Assembly: GCA_017305535.1 (NCBI GenBank)
Contig: JAFKKN010000002.1
Span: 310,001 to 374,000 of the forward strand
Direction: 5' to 3'
DNA: 64,000 bases
Origin: Hyphomicrobiales bacterium
GTDB lineage: Bacteria; Pseudomonadota; Alphaproteobacteria; Rhizobiales; Xanthobacteraceae
This document shows, piece after piece, positions 47,661 to 57,013 of this stretch (positions are counted from its first letter, which is position 1; every line of letters begins with the position of its first letter). The notes below the pieces were generated by a model, which was not told where the DNA came from, made no database searches, and saw only the letters and a program-made list of their open reading frames with translations. Made by a program: the position numbers and the translations under genes.

Positions 47661-48395
47661 TCATGCAAGCAACCAGCGGAAGGCGCGACGCAACTCGCTT
47701 GCGCCATCGCGCGGATACCAGCGGCCATGCGCGAGGATGACGCGCTCCGGATTCCAGCCGATCATGGTTTCGACCGCCGCTCTCAATGCGGCGCGATCCT
47801 TGAACGTCGCCCGCATGTCGCGCGGCATCGAGCCATCGGGATCGCGGACGCCGCCGAGCCGCGTCAGCACGCACATCCACCACGACGGTAACTTTTCGGC
47901 TTCAAAATTCTCGATGAAGTCGGTCAGGATCAGCGTTCGGCTCGGACGATGGAAGAAGACAACTTCCGTCATGTAACGTCCGGCAACCGGCAGCGTGGCG
48001 ATCGCCTCGTCCCACGGAAAGCCCTGAGCCCGATCAGGCGTCACGCAATCGAAATCGATCCGGCTGCCGGCCTGCTCGCGCACCCGCGGTGCAAGATAGA
48101 CCGCGGCATCAGGAAACGCGGTGTGCCAGTCCGGAATCCACCAATAGTGGATACGATTGGGGCCGACGATCCAGCGCGTCGCGCCGATCGCCGCGATCTG
48201 CGCTCTCAACGTATCGCTCAATAGCGTCGGCGAATGGATGAAAAGTTCGCCAGCCAGGCGAACGATCGTCATGCGCGTCGAAAACGGCATCCTCAACAAT
48301 GGTAGGCCGAAGCGGATCAGCGGCCCATCGACAATCCAGACATCGTTCGCAATCGGCTTCAGGGTATTGAGCGGCGGATAAGTTGCATCGGTCAT
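47661..48395 (-). CDS. DUF4336-like, metallo-beta-lactamase-related protein
   Basis: A 244-residue protein with blocks NDVWIVDGPLIRFGLPLLR, MTIVRLAGELFIHSPT, WIVGPNRIHYWWIPDWHTAFP, YMTEVVFFHRPSRTLILTDFIENF and NPERVILAHGRW. It resembles DUF4336, a family related to metallo-beta-lactamase-fold hydrolases. The HxHxDH motif is not present in canonical form, but single His residues stand at matching places (IHSP, HYWW, AHGRW), so catalysis is uncertain. GGAGCGGCGAC precedes ATG 48395. Function unknown. Confidence 0.8.
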   Translation of the reverse strand: MTDATYPPLNTLKPIANDVWIVDGPLIRFGLPLLRMPFSTRMTIVRLAGELFIHSPTLLSDTLRAQIAAIGATRWIVGPNRIHYWWIPDWHTAFPDAAVYLAPRVREQAGSRIDFDCVTPDRAQGFPWDEAIATLPVAGRYMTEVVFFHRPSRTLILTDFIENFEAEKLPSWWMCVLTRLGGVRDPDGSMPRDMRATFKDRAALRAAVETMIGWNPERVILAHGRWYPRDGASELRRAFRWLLA

Positions 48396-48515
48396 GTCGC
48401 CGCTCCTCACTCAGCCGCGCAGACACGCCTCCGTGAAATGCGCAACCCTTCGCCTTGAAACACCTCCGATCAGGCAGGATAATGACCGCCCTATCCGGAA
48501 GCAGCGAGGTGACTC

Positions 48516-49436
48516 ATGAGCTGGATGCCGTCCAATGATCCCGTCCTCGGCGACCCGCAGACCTGCGATGCGCTCGACCTCGTCATCGTGCCGCGCACCC
48601 GCGACCTCGGCGATGGTTTTGAGGTGCGCCGCGCGCTGCCGCATGGCAAGCGGCAGATGGTCGGGCCCTTCATCTTCTTCGATCACTTCGGACCGGTGCA
48701 GTTTGTTTCCGGCCAGGGCATGGACGTGCGGCCGCATCCGCATATCGGGCTTGCCACCGTCACCTATCTGTTCGACGGCTCGATCATGCATCGCGACAGC
48801 GAGGGCAACGTGCAGGAGATCCAGCCCGGCGCCATGAATCTGATGACCGCCGGACGCGGCATCGCGCATTCCGAACGCACGCCGGATGTGCAGCGCGCCA
48901 ACGGCCAGAAGATGCTCGGTCTGCAAAGCTGGATCGCATTGCCGAAGGATCGCGAGGAAATTGCGCCGACATTCCAGCACTACGGCGCGGACAGCCTGCC
49001 GAGCGTGAAGGACACCGGATTCACCGCGCGCGTCATCGCCGGCAGTTCGTTCGGCGTGGCCTCGAAGGTCGATATGGTGTCGCCGTGGTTCTACGCCGAG
49101 GTCTCGCTCGACGAGGGCAAGAGCGTGCCGCTCGACGCCGACCACGAGGAACGTGCGATCTACGTGGTGGACGGCGAGGTGGAAATCGCCGGCGACCGCT
49201 ACGAAGGTCCGCGCATGCTGATCTTCCGCCCCGGCGACCGTATCACCGTGCGCGCCACCCGCCCCTCGCGGATGATGTTCCTCGGCGGCACCGCGCTGGA
49301 AGGCCCGCGCTACGTCTGGTGGAATTTCGTGTCCTCCAGCAAGGAACGGATCGAGCAGGCCAAGGAGGACTGGAAGAGCGGGCGCTTCGAAGCGGTGCCG
49401 GACGAGACCGAATTCATCCCGCTGCCGGAGCGATAG
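48516..49436 (+). CDS. Pirin family protein
   Basis: A 306-residue bicupin. The N-terminal cupin has PHPHIGLATVTYLFDG, which gives the metal-binding His residues, followed by DSEGNVQEIQPGAMNLMTAG and GRGIAHSERTP. The C-terminal cupin ends in NFVSSSKERIEQAKEDWKSG, the usual pirin tail. Bacterial pirins include quercetinases and redox-linked regulators; here the role is unknown. ATG 48516 is preceded by GAGGTGACTC. It is divergent from the DUF4336 gene. Confidence 0.93.
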   Translation: MSWMPSNDPVLGDPQTCDALDLVIVPRTRDLGDGFEVRRALPHGKRQMVGPFIFFDHFGPVQFVSGQGMDVRPHPHIGLATVTYLFDGSIMHRDSEGNVQEIQPGAMNLMTAGRGIAHSERTPDVQRANGQKMLGLQSWIALPKDREEIAPTFQHYGADSLPSVKDTGFTARVIAGSSFGVASKVDMVSPWFYAEVSLDEGKSVPLDADHEERAIYVVDGEVEIAGDRYEGPRMLIFRPGDRITVRATRPSRMMFLGGTALEGPRYVWWNFVSSSKERIEQAKEDWKSGRFEAVPDETEFIPLPER

Positions 49437-49501
49437 GCCTTTGCAGGCGGGCCGGCCCGGCGTATCACCGGGCTTTCCGTCCTGCCTGGAAGTGACCCGC
49501 C

Positions 49502-50419
49502 ATGACCACGATGCTCGCCAGCGACCTGCCCCTGCCACGACTCGGGCGCGGCAAGGTGCGCGATATCTATGACGCCGGCGACGACCGCGTGCTGCTGGTG
49601 ACCACCGACCGCATCAGCGCGTTCGACGTGGTGATGGGCGAAACAATTCCGATGAAGGGCGCGGTGCTGACCCAGACCAGCGCGTTCTGGTTCCGCCAGC
49701 TTGGCGATACCGTGCCGCATCATATGATCAGTGCCGACGCCGACGAGATCATCGCGCAGGTGCCGGCGCTGCGCGCGCATCGCGACGCGCTCAAAGGCCG
49801 CGCGATGCTGTGCAAGCGCACCACGGTGTTTCCGATCGAATGCGTGATCCGCGGCTACCTCTCCGGCTCGGCCTGGAAGGAGTATTCGCAATCCGGCACG
49901 CTGGCGGGCGAGAAGCTGCCGGCGGGACTGATCGAGAGCATCAAGCTGGAGCCCGCGATCTTCAGCCCGGCGACCAAGGCGGAGACCGGCCACGACGAGA
50001 ACATCACGATCGCGCGGATGCGCGAGATCATCGGCGCGGAGGCCACCGCCGCGCTGGAAACGATGACGCGCGCCGTCTATGCGAAAGGCGAAGCGATCGC
50101 CTGCGAACGCGGCATCATCATTGCCGATACCAAATTCGAATTCGGCCGCGACAAGGCCGGCAACATCATCCTGATCGACGAGGTGATGACACCGGACAGT
50201 TCGCGCTTCTGGGCCGTCGATGCCTACGAGCCCGGCCGCGCGCAGGCGAGCTTCGACAAGCAGCCGCTGCGCGACTATCTCGACACCGAGCGCCGCGCCG
50301 GCCGCTGGAACGGCGAAGCCCCCCCGCCGCCGCTGCCCGCCTCCGTGGTCGGCGCCACCAGCAAGCGCTACCTCGATGCCTATCGGCGATTGACCGGAAG
50401 CGAGTTGAAGGTGGGATAA
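49502..50419 (+). CDS. purC: Phosphoribosylaminoimidazole-succinocarboxamide synthase (SAICAR synthetase)
   Basis: Joins CAIR with aspartate using ATP in purine synthesis. The 305-residue protein is the longer, yeast-ADE1-like class: [27 protein letters not shown]-like [62 protein letters not shown] and TPDSSRFW are all in order. The N-terminal sequence from ATG 49502 fits the family. It stands alone; other purine genes are absent, and a family B repeat follows it. Confidence 0.96.
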   Translation: MTTMLASDLPLPRLGRGKVRDIYDAGDDRVLLVTTDRISAFDVVMGETIPMKGAVLTQTSAFWFRQLGDTVPHHMISADADEIIAQVPALRAHRDALKGRAMLCKRTTVFPIECVIRGYLSGSAWKEYSQSGTLAGEKLPAGLIESIKLEPAIFSPATKAETGHDENITIARMREIIGAEATAALETMTRAVYAKGEAIACERGIIIADTKFEFGRDKAGNIILIDEVMTPDSSRFWAVDAYEPGRAQASFDKQPLRDYLDTERRAGRWNGEAPPPPLPASVVGATSKRYLDAYRRLTGSELKVG

Positions 50420-50485
50420 GCGCACAACCCGCGCCTCTCGCTCATTTACTCGCCGCCCTCTCCGCTACGCGCAATCCTCTCCGCA

Positions 50486-50613
50486 CGTCATGGCCGGGCT
50501 TGACCCGGCCATCCACGTCTTCCTTACTGGACAGGCATCAAGACGTGGATGCCCGGCACCTAGGCGAGCGGAAGCGACGCCGTTCTTCGAACGACTAAGG
50601 CCGGGCATGACGA
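50486..50613. repeat. Palindromic intergenic repeat, family B, copy 1
   Basis: Outer arms CGTCATGGCCGGGC and GGCCGGGCATGACG (imperfect), with a perfect inner 11-base pair of arms ATCCACGTCTT at 50511-50521 and AAGACGTGGAT at 50540-50550. A second copy, in opposite orientation, is at 55744-55867, sharing GGCGAGCG and GACGCCGTTCTT. It separates purC and the crotonase gene. Confidence 0.85.
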
Positions 50614-50657
50614 CGGAAGCGTTCCGTCAAAAGGAAACGCCGCAGAGAGGAATGCCC

Positions 50658-51455
50658 ATGACCGATGACAATGCCGTTCTCGTCGAGCGCGATGGCCCCA
50701 TCACCATCATCTCGATCAATCGTCCGGAGCGCCGTAATGCCGTCAACGGCCGCACCGCGCGTATCCTGTACGACACCTTTCTTGCCTTCGATGCCGACGA
50801 CAGCGCGTCGGTCGCGGTGTTCACCGGCGTCGGCGGTCATTTCTGCGCCGGCGCGGACCTGAAGGCCGTCGCGGCCGGCGACATCGAGAAGCGCCGTGAG
50901 ATCGGCGGCCACGATTCCATCGCCCCGATGGGGCCGAGCCGGCTGCGGCTGTCCAAGCCGGTGATCGGCGCGATCGAAGGCTTTGCCGTGGCTGGCGGTC
51001 TCGAACTTTCACTGCTGTGCGATATGCGCGTGGTCGGCGAAGGCGCGACCTTCGGCGTATTCTGCCGCCGCTTCGGCGTGCCGCTGATCGATCTGGGCAC
51101 CATTCGCCTGCCGCGCCTGATCGGTCATTCCCGCGCCATGGACCTGATCCTGACCGGCCGCCCGGTGTCCGCCGAGGAAGCGTTGAGTTTCGGCCTCGCC
51201 AACCGCGTGGTGCCGAAGGGCACGGCGCGCGAGGAGGCTGTCGCCCTCGCCAAGCAGATCTCTGCGTTCCCGCAGACCTGCATGCGTGCCGACCGCCTGT
51301 CGGCGCTCAAGCAATGGGACATCGCCGACGAGGAAGAAGCCATCGCCAATGAAATGCGCGGCGGGCTCGAAGTGATCAATTCCGGCGAGACGCTGGCGGG
51401 CGCGACACGCTTCGCCTCCGGCATCGGCCGCCACGGCCAGTTCAGCGGCGAATAG
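50658..51455 (+). CDS. Crotonase-family protein (enoyl-CoA hydratase/isomerase)
   Basis: A 265-residue crotonase fold. The oxyanion-hole regions are visible: GGHFCAGADLKAVAAG and IEGFAVAGGLELSLLCDMRV. In the classic hydratase two Glu residues follow; here RFGVPLIDLGTIRLPRLIG has Asp and Leu in those positions, so it may be an isomerase, hydrolase or other crotonase rather than a true hydratase. ATG 50658 is preferred to 50652 (GAGAGG at a better distance). No beta-oxidation partner is adjacent, but acyl-CoA ligase and thioesterase genes lie close by. Confidence 0.92.
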   Translation: MTDDNAVLVERDGPITIISINRPERRNAVNGRTARILYDTFLAFDADDSASVAVFTGVGGHFCAGADLKAVAAGDIEKRREIGGHDSIAPMGPSRLRLSKPVIGAIEGFAVAGGLELSLLCDMRVVGEGATFGVFCRRFGVPLIDLGTIRLPRLIGHSRAMDLILTGRPVSAEEALSFGLANRVVPKGTAREEAVALAKQISAFPQTCMRADRLSALKQWDIADEEEAIANEMRGGLEVINSGETLAGATRFASGIGRHGQFSGE

Positions 51456-51460
51456 CGCGG

Positions 51461-51913
51461 CTACTCGCAGACGTCGTCGCGATCCCGGATCGCCATCATG
51501 GTGGCGACCAGCAGCGCCACCAATTTCTCCGTGCCACCCGTCACGGCGACAACGCGGGTCTGCGCGATGGTGAGAGTTCTGCCGGCTTTCACCACTTCGC
51601 CGCGCGCAACGATCCGATCCCCGACCGCGGGAGCGATGAGATTGATCTTGAATTCGGTCGTCAGCACCGACGTATCGAGTGGCAACAGGCTGAGCGTGGC
51701 ATAGCCCGCCGCGGAATCGGCAATGGCGCTCACCGCGCCGGCATGCACGAAGCCGTGCTGTTGCGAGATCGCGGGCTTTGGTGTCAGTTCGATCTCAACC
51801 CGACCGGGTTCGACCCGACCGAGGGTCGCGCCCAGCGTCGCCATCAATCCCTGTTTGGCGAAACTGGCTCGAATGCGGTTTTCACATTCGGCAGTCCACG
51901 ATTTGTCGGTCAC
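51461..51913 (-). CDS. PaaI-type hotdog-fold thioesterase
   Basis: A 150-residue single-hotdog thioesterase with KPAISQQHGFVHAGAVSAIADSAAGYA (seen as QQHGFVHAGAVSAIADSA), the family's HGG-like segment with a catalytic Asp, and TEFKINLIAPAVGDRIVARGEVVKAG. Hydrolyses acyl-CoA thioesters; substrate unknown. The GTG at 51913 has GGAGG 7 bases before it, which decides against a longer form starting at 51988. It is convergent with the crotonase gene, 5 bases apart. Confidence 0.9.
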   Translation of the reverse strand: MTDKSWTAECENRIRASFAKQGLMATLGATLGRVEPGRVEIELTPKPAISQQHGFVHAGAVSAIADSAAGYATLSLLPLDTSVLTTEFKINLIAPAVGDRIVARGEVVKAGRTLTIAQTRVVAVTGGTEKLVALLVATMMAIRDRDDVCE

Positions 51914-52019
51914 GGCTGATCCTCCGGAGCGGGAAATAAACGCTCCAAAACCAACAGCGCCATTCCGGGCCCGCGTCAAAAGACGCATCCCGGAATGACC
52001 CGTTTGAAGCGCGCAGCAA

Positions 52020-52496
52020 TCAGCGCAGCACGCGATACTTCTTGTGCGTCAAGCAGGTGTTGACCACCAATGCATAATCCGCGGTGGCCTGATCGGCGCT
52101 GATGGCGCCGGCTTCGGCCGACGCCGCGCCGACGTCCTGCGCAGCACTGGTGGCATGGTACAGCGTCCGCGCCTGTCGGAACGACGACACCGGAATGAAG
52201 CTCGCCACGGTCGCGCCGACCGCGACCGCCGTTCCGGCGGTCTGCTGCTGACGCGCCGCGCGCGCCGCCGCTTCCTGCGGCGCCGCCTGCTGGCGGCACT
52301 CGGCGAGATCACGCGCGTATTTCGTCGGGTTGACGCGATGCATGTCGATCAGCGGTTCGTAGATCGGCGGCAGCGCTTCCGCCGTGGCCGAGGCCGGTGC
52401 GGCGGCCGGCGCGGTCGATGCAACCGGAGAGCCGGTCTGGGTCGTGTTACAACCAGCCAAGGTCAGGCCAAGCGCGGCCAACAACCAAATTCTCAT
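52020..52496 (-). CDS. Lipoprotein of unknown function with glycine-zipper-like segment
   Basis: A 158-residue product starting MRIWLLAALGLTLAGC, a lipoprotein signal with Cys at about residue 16. After an Ala/Thr/Pro-rich linker comes IDMHRVNPTKYARDLAECRQQA, then a small-residue stretch TAGTAVAVGATVASFIPVSS and AAQDVGAASAEAGAISADQATADYA that may form a membrane-associated zipper, and two late cysteines. I do not recognise a named function. ATG 52496 is preferred because the lipobox follows it; GGGGGGAAC lies before it. Confidence 0.82.
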   Translation of the reverse strand: MRIWLLAALGLTLAGCNTTQTGSPVASTAPAAAPASATAEALPPIYEPLIDMHRVNPTKYARDLAECRQQAAPQEAAARAARQQQTAGTAVAVGATVASFIPVSSFRQARTLYHATSAAQDVGAASAEAGAISADQATADYALVVNTCLTHKKYRVLR

Positions 52497-52752
52497 GACG
52501 TTCCCCCCAAAACGCGCGCAACCCCTTGCGCGGCCGCCGGTATAAACCCGAGTTCTCAGGGCGACGCAAGCCGGTGACGCCATGCCGGAATACCGCACCC
52601 AGCATCCCATGGCGACGGGTCGCGCCACTCCCGGAAACTGGAGACCCGTTTCCTGCTGCGATGCGACGCACGCCTATCACTTTGGCCTTACTTGCCGGAT
52701 GTGCGGCCCCGGGAGAAACTCTCCGGCATAAAAAATCGCAGGGAGGTTAAGC

Positions 52753-53937
52753 ATGCAGAGCAGGGCTCAGATCGATCAGGCGTTGCGGCAGATGAGCGAC
52801 GCCAAGGACATCCCAGGCGTGGTTGCCATCGGGGCCACCGGCAAGGACATCATTTATCAGGGCGCATTCGGCAAGCGCGACCTCGGCACCGGCGTCGACA
52901 TGACGCCCGACAGCGTGTTTTGGATCGCCTCGATGACCAAGGCCATCACTTCGGCCGGCGCCATGCAACTCGTCGAGCAAGGCAAGCTGTCGCTCGACGA
53001 TCCGATCGGCAAGGTGCTGCCCGATCTGGCCGCGCCGCAGGTGCTGGAAGGTTTCGACGCCAGCGGCAATCCGAAATTGCGCGCTGCAACAAGACCAATC
53101 ACGCTGCGCCATCTCATGACCCATACCGCCGGCTTCTGCTACGACATGTGGAACGGCGACATGGTGAAGTATCTGGAGAAGACCGGCACGCCCGGCATCA
53201 CCTCGTGCCAGAACGCCGCGCTCAAGACTCCGATCATGAACGACCCCGGCACCCGCTGGGAATACGGCACCAACATCGATTTCGTCGGCAAAGCGGTGGA
53301 AGCGGCGAGCGGCAAGCGCCTCGGCGACTATCTGCGCGACAACATGTTCAAGCCGCTCGGCATGGACGACACCGCCTTCAAGATCGGCGACGCCCAGCGC
53401 AAGCGGCTGGTGGGAATGCACGCGCGCGGCGAGGATGGCTCGCTGCAACCGATCCCGTTCGAGCTGGAGCAGAATCCTGAATTCGAAATGGGCGGCGGCG
53501 GCCTCTACGGCACTGCGGCCGACTACCTCAAGTTCACCCGGATGATCCTCAACAAGGGGCGCGGCAACGGCGCGCAGGTGTTGAAGCCGGAAACCGTCGC
53601 GATGATGGGGCAGAACCACATGGGCGATCTGTCGATGGGCAAGATGACATCCGCCGTCGCCTTCGCCACCAACGACGTCGATCTCTATCCCGGCATGGTG
53701 AAGAAGTGGGGCTTGAGCTTCATGATCAACACCGCGCAGACGCCGGAAGGCCGCAGTCCCGGCAGCCTCGCCTGGGCCGGGCTCGCCAACACCTATTACT
53801 GGATCGATCCGGTGCGCGATGTCACCGGCGTGATCCTGATGCAAGTGCTGCCGTTCGCGGACCCGAAGTGTCTTGCCGCGTTCGCGGCGTTCGAGTCCGG
53901 TGTCTATGCCGGCCTCGACACGCAACGCGCGGCCTGA
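52753..53937 (+). CDS. Serine hydrolase of the beta-lactamase / class C family
   Basis: A 394-residue penicillin-binding-protein-like fold. The catalytic SxxK is WIASMTKAITSAGAMQLVE, i.e. Ser-Met-Thr-Lys at about residue 60; the YxN-type tyrosine is likely in WEYGTNIDFVGKAVE (about 176). Such proteins act as esterases, D-peptidases or lactonases; class C beta-lactamases are relatives, but antibiotic resistance should not be inferred. No signal peptide is visible, so it is probably cytoplasmic. GGGAGGTTAAGC precedes ATG 52753. It is followed by a terminator-like hairpin. Confidence 0.9.
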   Translation: MQSRAQIDQALRQMSDAKDIPGVVAIGATGKDIIYQGAFGKRDLGTGVDMTPDSVFWIASMTKAITSAGAMQLVEQGKLSLDDPIGKVLPDLAAPQVLEGFDASGNPKLRAATRPITLRHLMTHTAGFCYDMWNGDMVKYLEKTGTPGITSCQNAALKTPIMNDPGTRWEYGTNIDFVGKAVEAASGKRLGDYLRDNMFKPLGMDDTAFKIGDAQRKRLVGMHARGEDGSLQPIPFELEQNPEFEMGGGGLYGTAADYLKFTRMILNKGRGNGAQVLKPETVAMMGQNHMGDLSMGKMTSAVAFATNDVDLYPGMVKKWGLSFMINTAQTPEGRSPGSLAWAGLANTYYWIDPVRDVTGVILMQVLPFADPKCLAAFAAFESGVYAGLDTQRAA

Positions 53938-53953
53938 TCCGCTCATAATAAAT

Positions 53954-53977
53954 CCCGGCGGACATAGCGCCGCCGGG
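53954..53977 (+). terminator. Terminator-like hairpin after the serine hydrolase
   Basis: CCCGGCGG and CCGCCGGG form an 8-base stem with an 8-base loop, followed by CTCGTCTTTCG. The T-run is weak, so this is moderately likely. Confidence 0.5.
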
Positions 53978-54012
53978 CTCGTCTTTCGCGCCTTTAAAAT
54001 GGAGTTGCCGAC

Positions 54013-55707
54013 ATGACCCAATCTCTCGACAGTTATGTGTGCGGCACCTCGGATGCACCGCTGCTCGGCGAAACCATCGGCACCGCACTGGAGCGCGCCG
54101 TCGCACGCTGGGGTGACCGCGAGGCGCTGGTCTCGCCGAGTCACAATGTGCGCTGGACCTGGCGCGAGTTCGCGGCGCGGGTCGACGATCTCGCCGCCGG
54201 CTTTCTCGCGCTCGGACTCGAGCCCGGTGCGCGCATCGGCATCTGGTCGCTCAACCGGCCGGAATGGACGCTGACGCAATTCGCCGCCGCCCGCGCCGGC
54301 CTGATCCTGGTCACCATCAATCCGGCCTATCGCCTCAGCGAACTGGAATTCGCGCTTGGCAAGGTCGGCTGCGCGGCACTGGTCACCGCCACTGAATTCA
54401 AGACCAGCAAATACATGGAGATGCTCAACACGCTGCTGCCGGAACTGGCGCGGGCCGAGCCGGGCAACCTGCAATCGAAACGGCTGCCGCAATTGCGCGT
54501 GGTGATTCAGGTCGGCGGCCCGAAGGCGCCGGGCACCCTCGCCTTCGAGGACGTGACAAAGATGGGTGGACCACGCCATCGCGAGCAGATTGTTGCACTG
54601 AGCAAGACGTTGCAGTTCGACGATCCGGTGAACATCCAGTTCACCAGCGGCACCACCGGCTCGCCGAAAGGCGTGACGCTGACGCATCACAACATCCTCA
54701 ACAACGGCTACTTCGTCGGCCGCGCGATGCGTCTCACCGAACAGGATCGCATCTGCATTCCGGTACCGCTTTATCACTGCTTCGGCATGGTGATGGGCAA
54801 CCTCGCCTCGGTGACGCTCGGCGCCACCATGGTCTATCCCGGCGAGGGATTCGATCCGCTGGCGACGCTGCAAACCGTCGCCGCCGAGAAATGCACGACG
54901 CTTTACGGCGTGCCGACGATGTTCATCGCCGAGCTTGATCACCCCGACTTCAAAAAGTTCGACCTCTCGTCGTTGCGCACCGGCATCATGGCGGGGGCGC
55001 CGTGTCCGATCGAAGTGATGAAACGCGTCAACGACGAGATGAACATGCGCGAGGTCACCATCGCCTACGGCATGACAGAAACCAGTCCGGTGAGTTTCCA
55101 AAGCTCGACCGACGATCCGCTGGAGCGCCGTGTCTCCACCGTCGGCCGCATCCATCCCCATGTCGAGGTCAAGGTGGTCGATCTCGAAGGCCGCGTGGTG
55201 CCGCGCGGCGAACGCGGCGAACTGTGTACGCGCGGCTACAGCATCATGCTCGGCTATTGGGACGAAGCGGCGAAGACCGCCGAAGTGCTCGACAAGGCCG
55301 GCTGGATGCATACCGGCGACCTCGCCGTGATCGACGACGAGGGCTATTGCAACATCGTCGGCCGCATCAAGGACATGGTGATCCGCGGCGGCGAGAATCT
55401 CTATCCGCGCGAGATCGAGGAATTCCTCTATCGCCATCCGAAGATTCAGGACGTGCAGATCTTCGGCGTCGCCGATCAACGCTACGGCGAGGAATTGTGT
55501 GCGTGGGTGCGCGTGCGCGCCGGCGAGACGCTCACCGAAGCCGACGTGCGCGCCTTCTGCGAAGGCCAGATCGCGCACAACAAGATCCCGCGCTATGTCG
55601 AATTCGTCGAGGAATTCCCGATGACGGTAACGGGGAAAATCCAGAAATTCGTCATGCGCGACGACGTGGAAAAACGGCGCGGGCTGAAAGCAGCGAAGAC
55701 GGCGTAA
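54013..55707 (+). CDS. Medium/long-chain acyl-CoA ligase, ACSF2-like
   Basis: A 564-residue ANL enzyme. The P-loop is [92 protein letters not shown] (seen as [16 protein letters not shown] and [18 protein letters not shown]) and [13 protein letters not shown] (catalytic Lys) are canonical. The pattern resembles the ACSF2-type group (fatty acyl-CoA ligases). The ATG at 54013 fits. It stands beside the serine hydrolase but probably has its own transcript because of the hairpin between them. Confidence 0.93.
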   Translation: MTQSLDSYVCGTSDAPLLGETIGTALERAVARWGDREALVSPSHNVRWTWREFAARVDDLAAGFLALGLEPGARIGIWSLNRPEWTLTQFAAARAGLILVTINPAYRLSELEFALGKVGCAALVTATEFKTSKYMEMLNTLLPELARAEPGNLQSKRLPQLRVVIQVGGPKAPGTLAFEDVTKMGGPRHREQIVALSKTLQFDDPVNIQFTSGTTGSPKGVTLTHHNILNNGYFVGRAMRLTEQDRICIPVPLYHCFGMVMGNLASVTLGATMVYPGEGFDPLATLQTVAAEKCTTLYGVPTMFIAELDHPDFKKFDLSSLRTGIMAGAPCPIEVMKRVNDEMNMREVTIAYGMTETSPVSFQSSTDDPLERRVSTVGRIHPHVEVKVVDLEGRVVPRGERGELCTRGYSIMLGYWDEAAKTAEVLDKAGWMHTGDLAVIDDEGYCNIVGRIKDMVIRGGENLYPREIEEFLYRHPKIQDVQIFGVADQRYGEELCAWVRVRAGETLTEADVRAFCEGQIAHNKIPRYVEFVEEFPMTVTGKIQKFVMRDDVEKRRGLKAAKTA

Positions 55708-55743
55708 GGGCTGCGACCACGATACACCCAGCCCCTCTAATTC

Positions 55744-55867
55744 ATCATGGCCGGGCATAGCGTTCAAAGAACGGCGTCGGTTCGCTCGCCTATGTCCCGG
55801 CCATCCACGTCGTTCTTGCTGATGGATCGAAACCGTGGATGCCCGCGACAAGCGCGAGCATGACGGC
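55744..55867. repeat. Palindromic intergenic repeat, family B, copy 2
   Basis: Reverse-oriented relative of 50486-50613. It begins ATCATGGCCGGGCAT and ends GAGCATGACGG; read on the minus strand the copies share CATAGGCGAGCG-type and GACGCCGTTCTT phrases. Its right end lies only 3 bases from the adenosine kinase stop codon. Confidence 0.85.
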
Positions 55868-55869
55868 GG

Positions 55870-56871
55870 TTACACCGGCAACCCGCTCTGCTGCGCGAGG
55901 TCCTTTAACGACACCTGCGGCCGCGCGCCGATATGCTGGATCACTTCCGCCGCCGCAAGTCCGCCGAGACGGGCCGCATCGGCATGGCTTGCGCCACGCA
56001 CCAGACCGAACAGGAATCCCGCCGCGAACAGATCGCCAGCGCCGGTGGTGTCCACTAGTTCCTTGATCGGATGCGCCGGCACCGGCGTGGTGTCGCCGTT
56101 CTCGATCACGACGCAACCCTTCTCGCTGCGCGTCACCACGGCCAATCCGACATCCTTGCGCAGCGCGCCGAGGCCGGTGTCGAAATCAGCCGTTTGATAC
56201 AGCGAATGTAGCTCGCTCTCGTTGGCGAACACGATGTCCACCACCTTCCTGCGCATCAGATCGAGAAACTCGTCGCGATAGCGATCGACGCAGAACGAAT
56301 CCGACAGCGTCAGCGCCACCTTGCGCCCCGCGCCGTGCGCGATCTCCGACGCCTTGAGGAAGGCTTCCTTGGCTTTCTGCGGATCCCACAGATAACCTTC
56401 GAGATAAACGATGCTGGACGCCGCGATCTGCGCCGGATCGATGTCGGCCGGCGTCAAGTTCTGCGCCGCGCCGAGATAGGTATTCATGGTGCGCTCGCCG
56501 TCCGGCGTCACCAAGATGTAGGAACAGCCGGTGGCGGGACCATCGGCGGCCGCCGGCGTATCGAACGCAACCTTGGCGGCGCGGATGTCATGGCTATAGA
56601 GCTTGCCCACCTCGTCGCTCTTCACCTTGCCGACATAAGCCGCCCGCGCGCCGAACCCCGCGACGCCGACGATGGTGTTGGCGGCGGAGCCGCCCGACAT
56701 CGTGGTCGCCGGCCCCATCGCCTCGTAGATCAATTTTGCACGCGCCTCGTCGATCAGCGCCATCGATCCCTTGATCATCTGCTGCGCGGCGAGAAAGGTC
56801 TCGTCGGTGCGAACGAGCACGTCGAAGATGGCGTTGCCGATTCCGAGCACGTCATATTTCACAGAGGTCAT
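55870..56871 (-). CDS. Adenosine kinase / PfkB-family sugar kinase
   Basis: A 333-residue ribokinase-fold enzyme, phosphorylating adenosine (or a related nucleoside or sugar) with ATP. It starts YDVLGIGNAIFDVLVRTDE and has MSGGSAANTIVGVAGFGARAAYVG (substrate lid) and the C-terminal PfkB signature DTTGAGDLFAAGFLFGL with the catalytic Asp, so it should be active. The pattern is that of alphaproteobacterial adenosine kinases. The ATG at 56871 is clear. It is divergent from murJ. Confidence 0.93.
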   Translation of the reverse strand: MTSVKYDVLGIGNAIFDVLVRTDETFLAAQQMIKGSMALIDEARAKLIYEAMGPATTMSGGSAANTIVGVAGFGARAAYVGKVKSDEVGKLYSHDIRAAKVAFDTPAAADGPATGCSYILVTPDGERTMNTYLGAAQNLTPADIDPAQIAASSIVYLEGYLWDPQKAKEAFLKASEIAHGAGRKVALTLSDSFCVDRYRDEFLDLMRRKVVDIVFANESELHSLYQTADFDTGLGALRKDVGLAVVTRSEKGCVVIENGDTTPVPAHPIKELVDTTGAGDLFAAGFLFGLVRGASHADAARLGGLAAAEVIQHIGARPQVSLKDLAQQSGLPV

Positions 56872-57013
56872 CGTCGAAAATCCGATCGTGGTGATTGCGA
56901 TTGTCGGAGAAATCCGATCAAAATTGGGAAAGACGCAGTTGCGGCCTAACACGTTCCGCCGCGCGCCAGCAAGCACCCATCCCCTTGAACGACTCGATCG
57001 CGCAGCACGCCTG

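Noticed and set aside
52753-53937. Reading the serine hydrolase as an antibiotic-resistance beta-lactamase
   Set aside because: It has the SxxK fold but no signal peptide and lacks resistance context; most such relatives are esterases or peptidases.
52747-55851. A 1034-codon open frame on the minus strand
   Set aside because: It lies wholly antisense to the serine hydrolase and the acyl-CoA ligase, both with full family motifs, and its own sequence is an Arg/His/Ala-rich mix without domains. High G+C produces such frames.
56932-56957. GGAAC-N17-CGTC upstream of the adenosine kinase gene
   Set aside because: One mismatch in the 4-base -10 element and the longer spacer; chance matches at this level are common.
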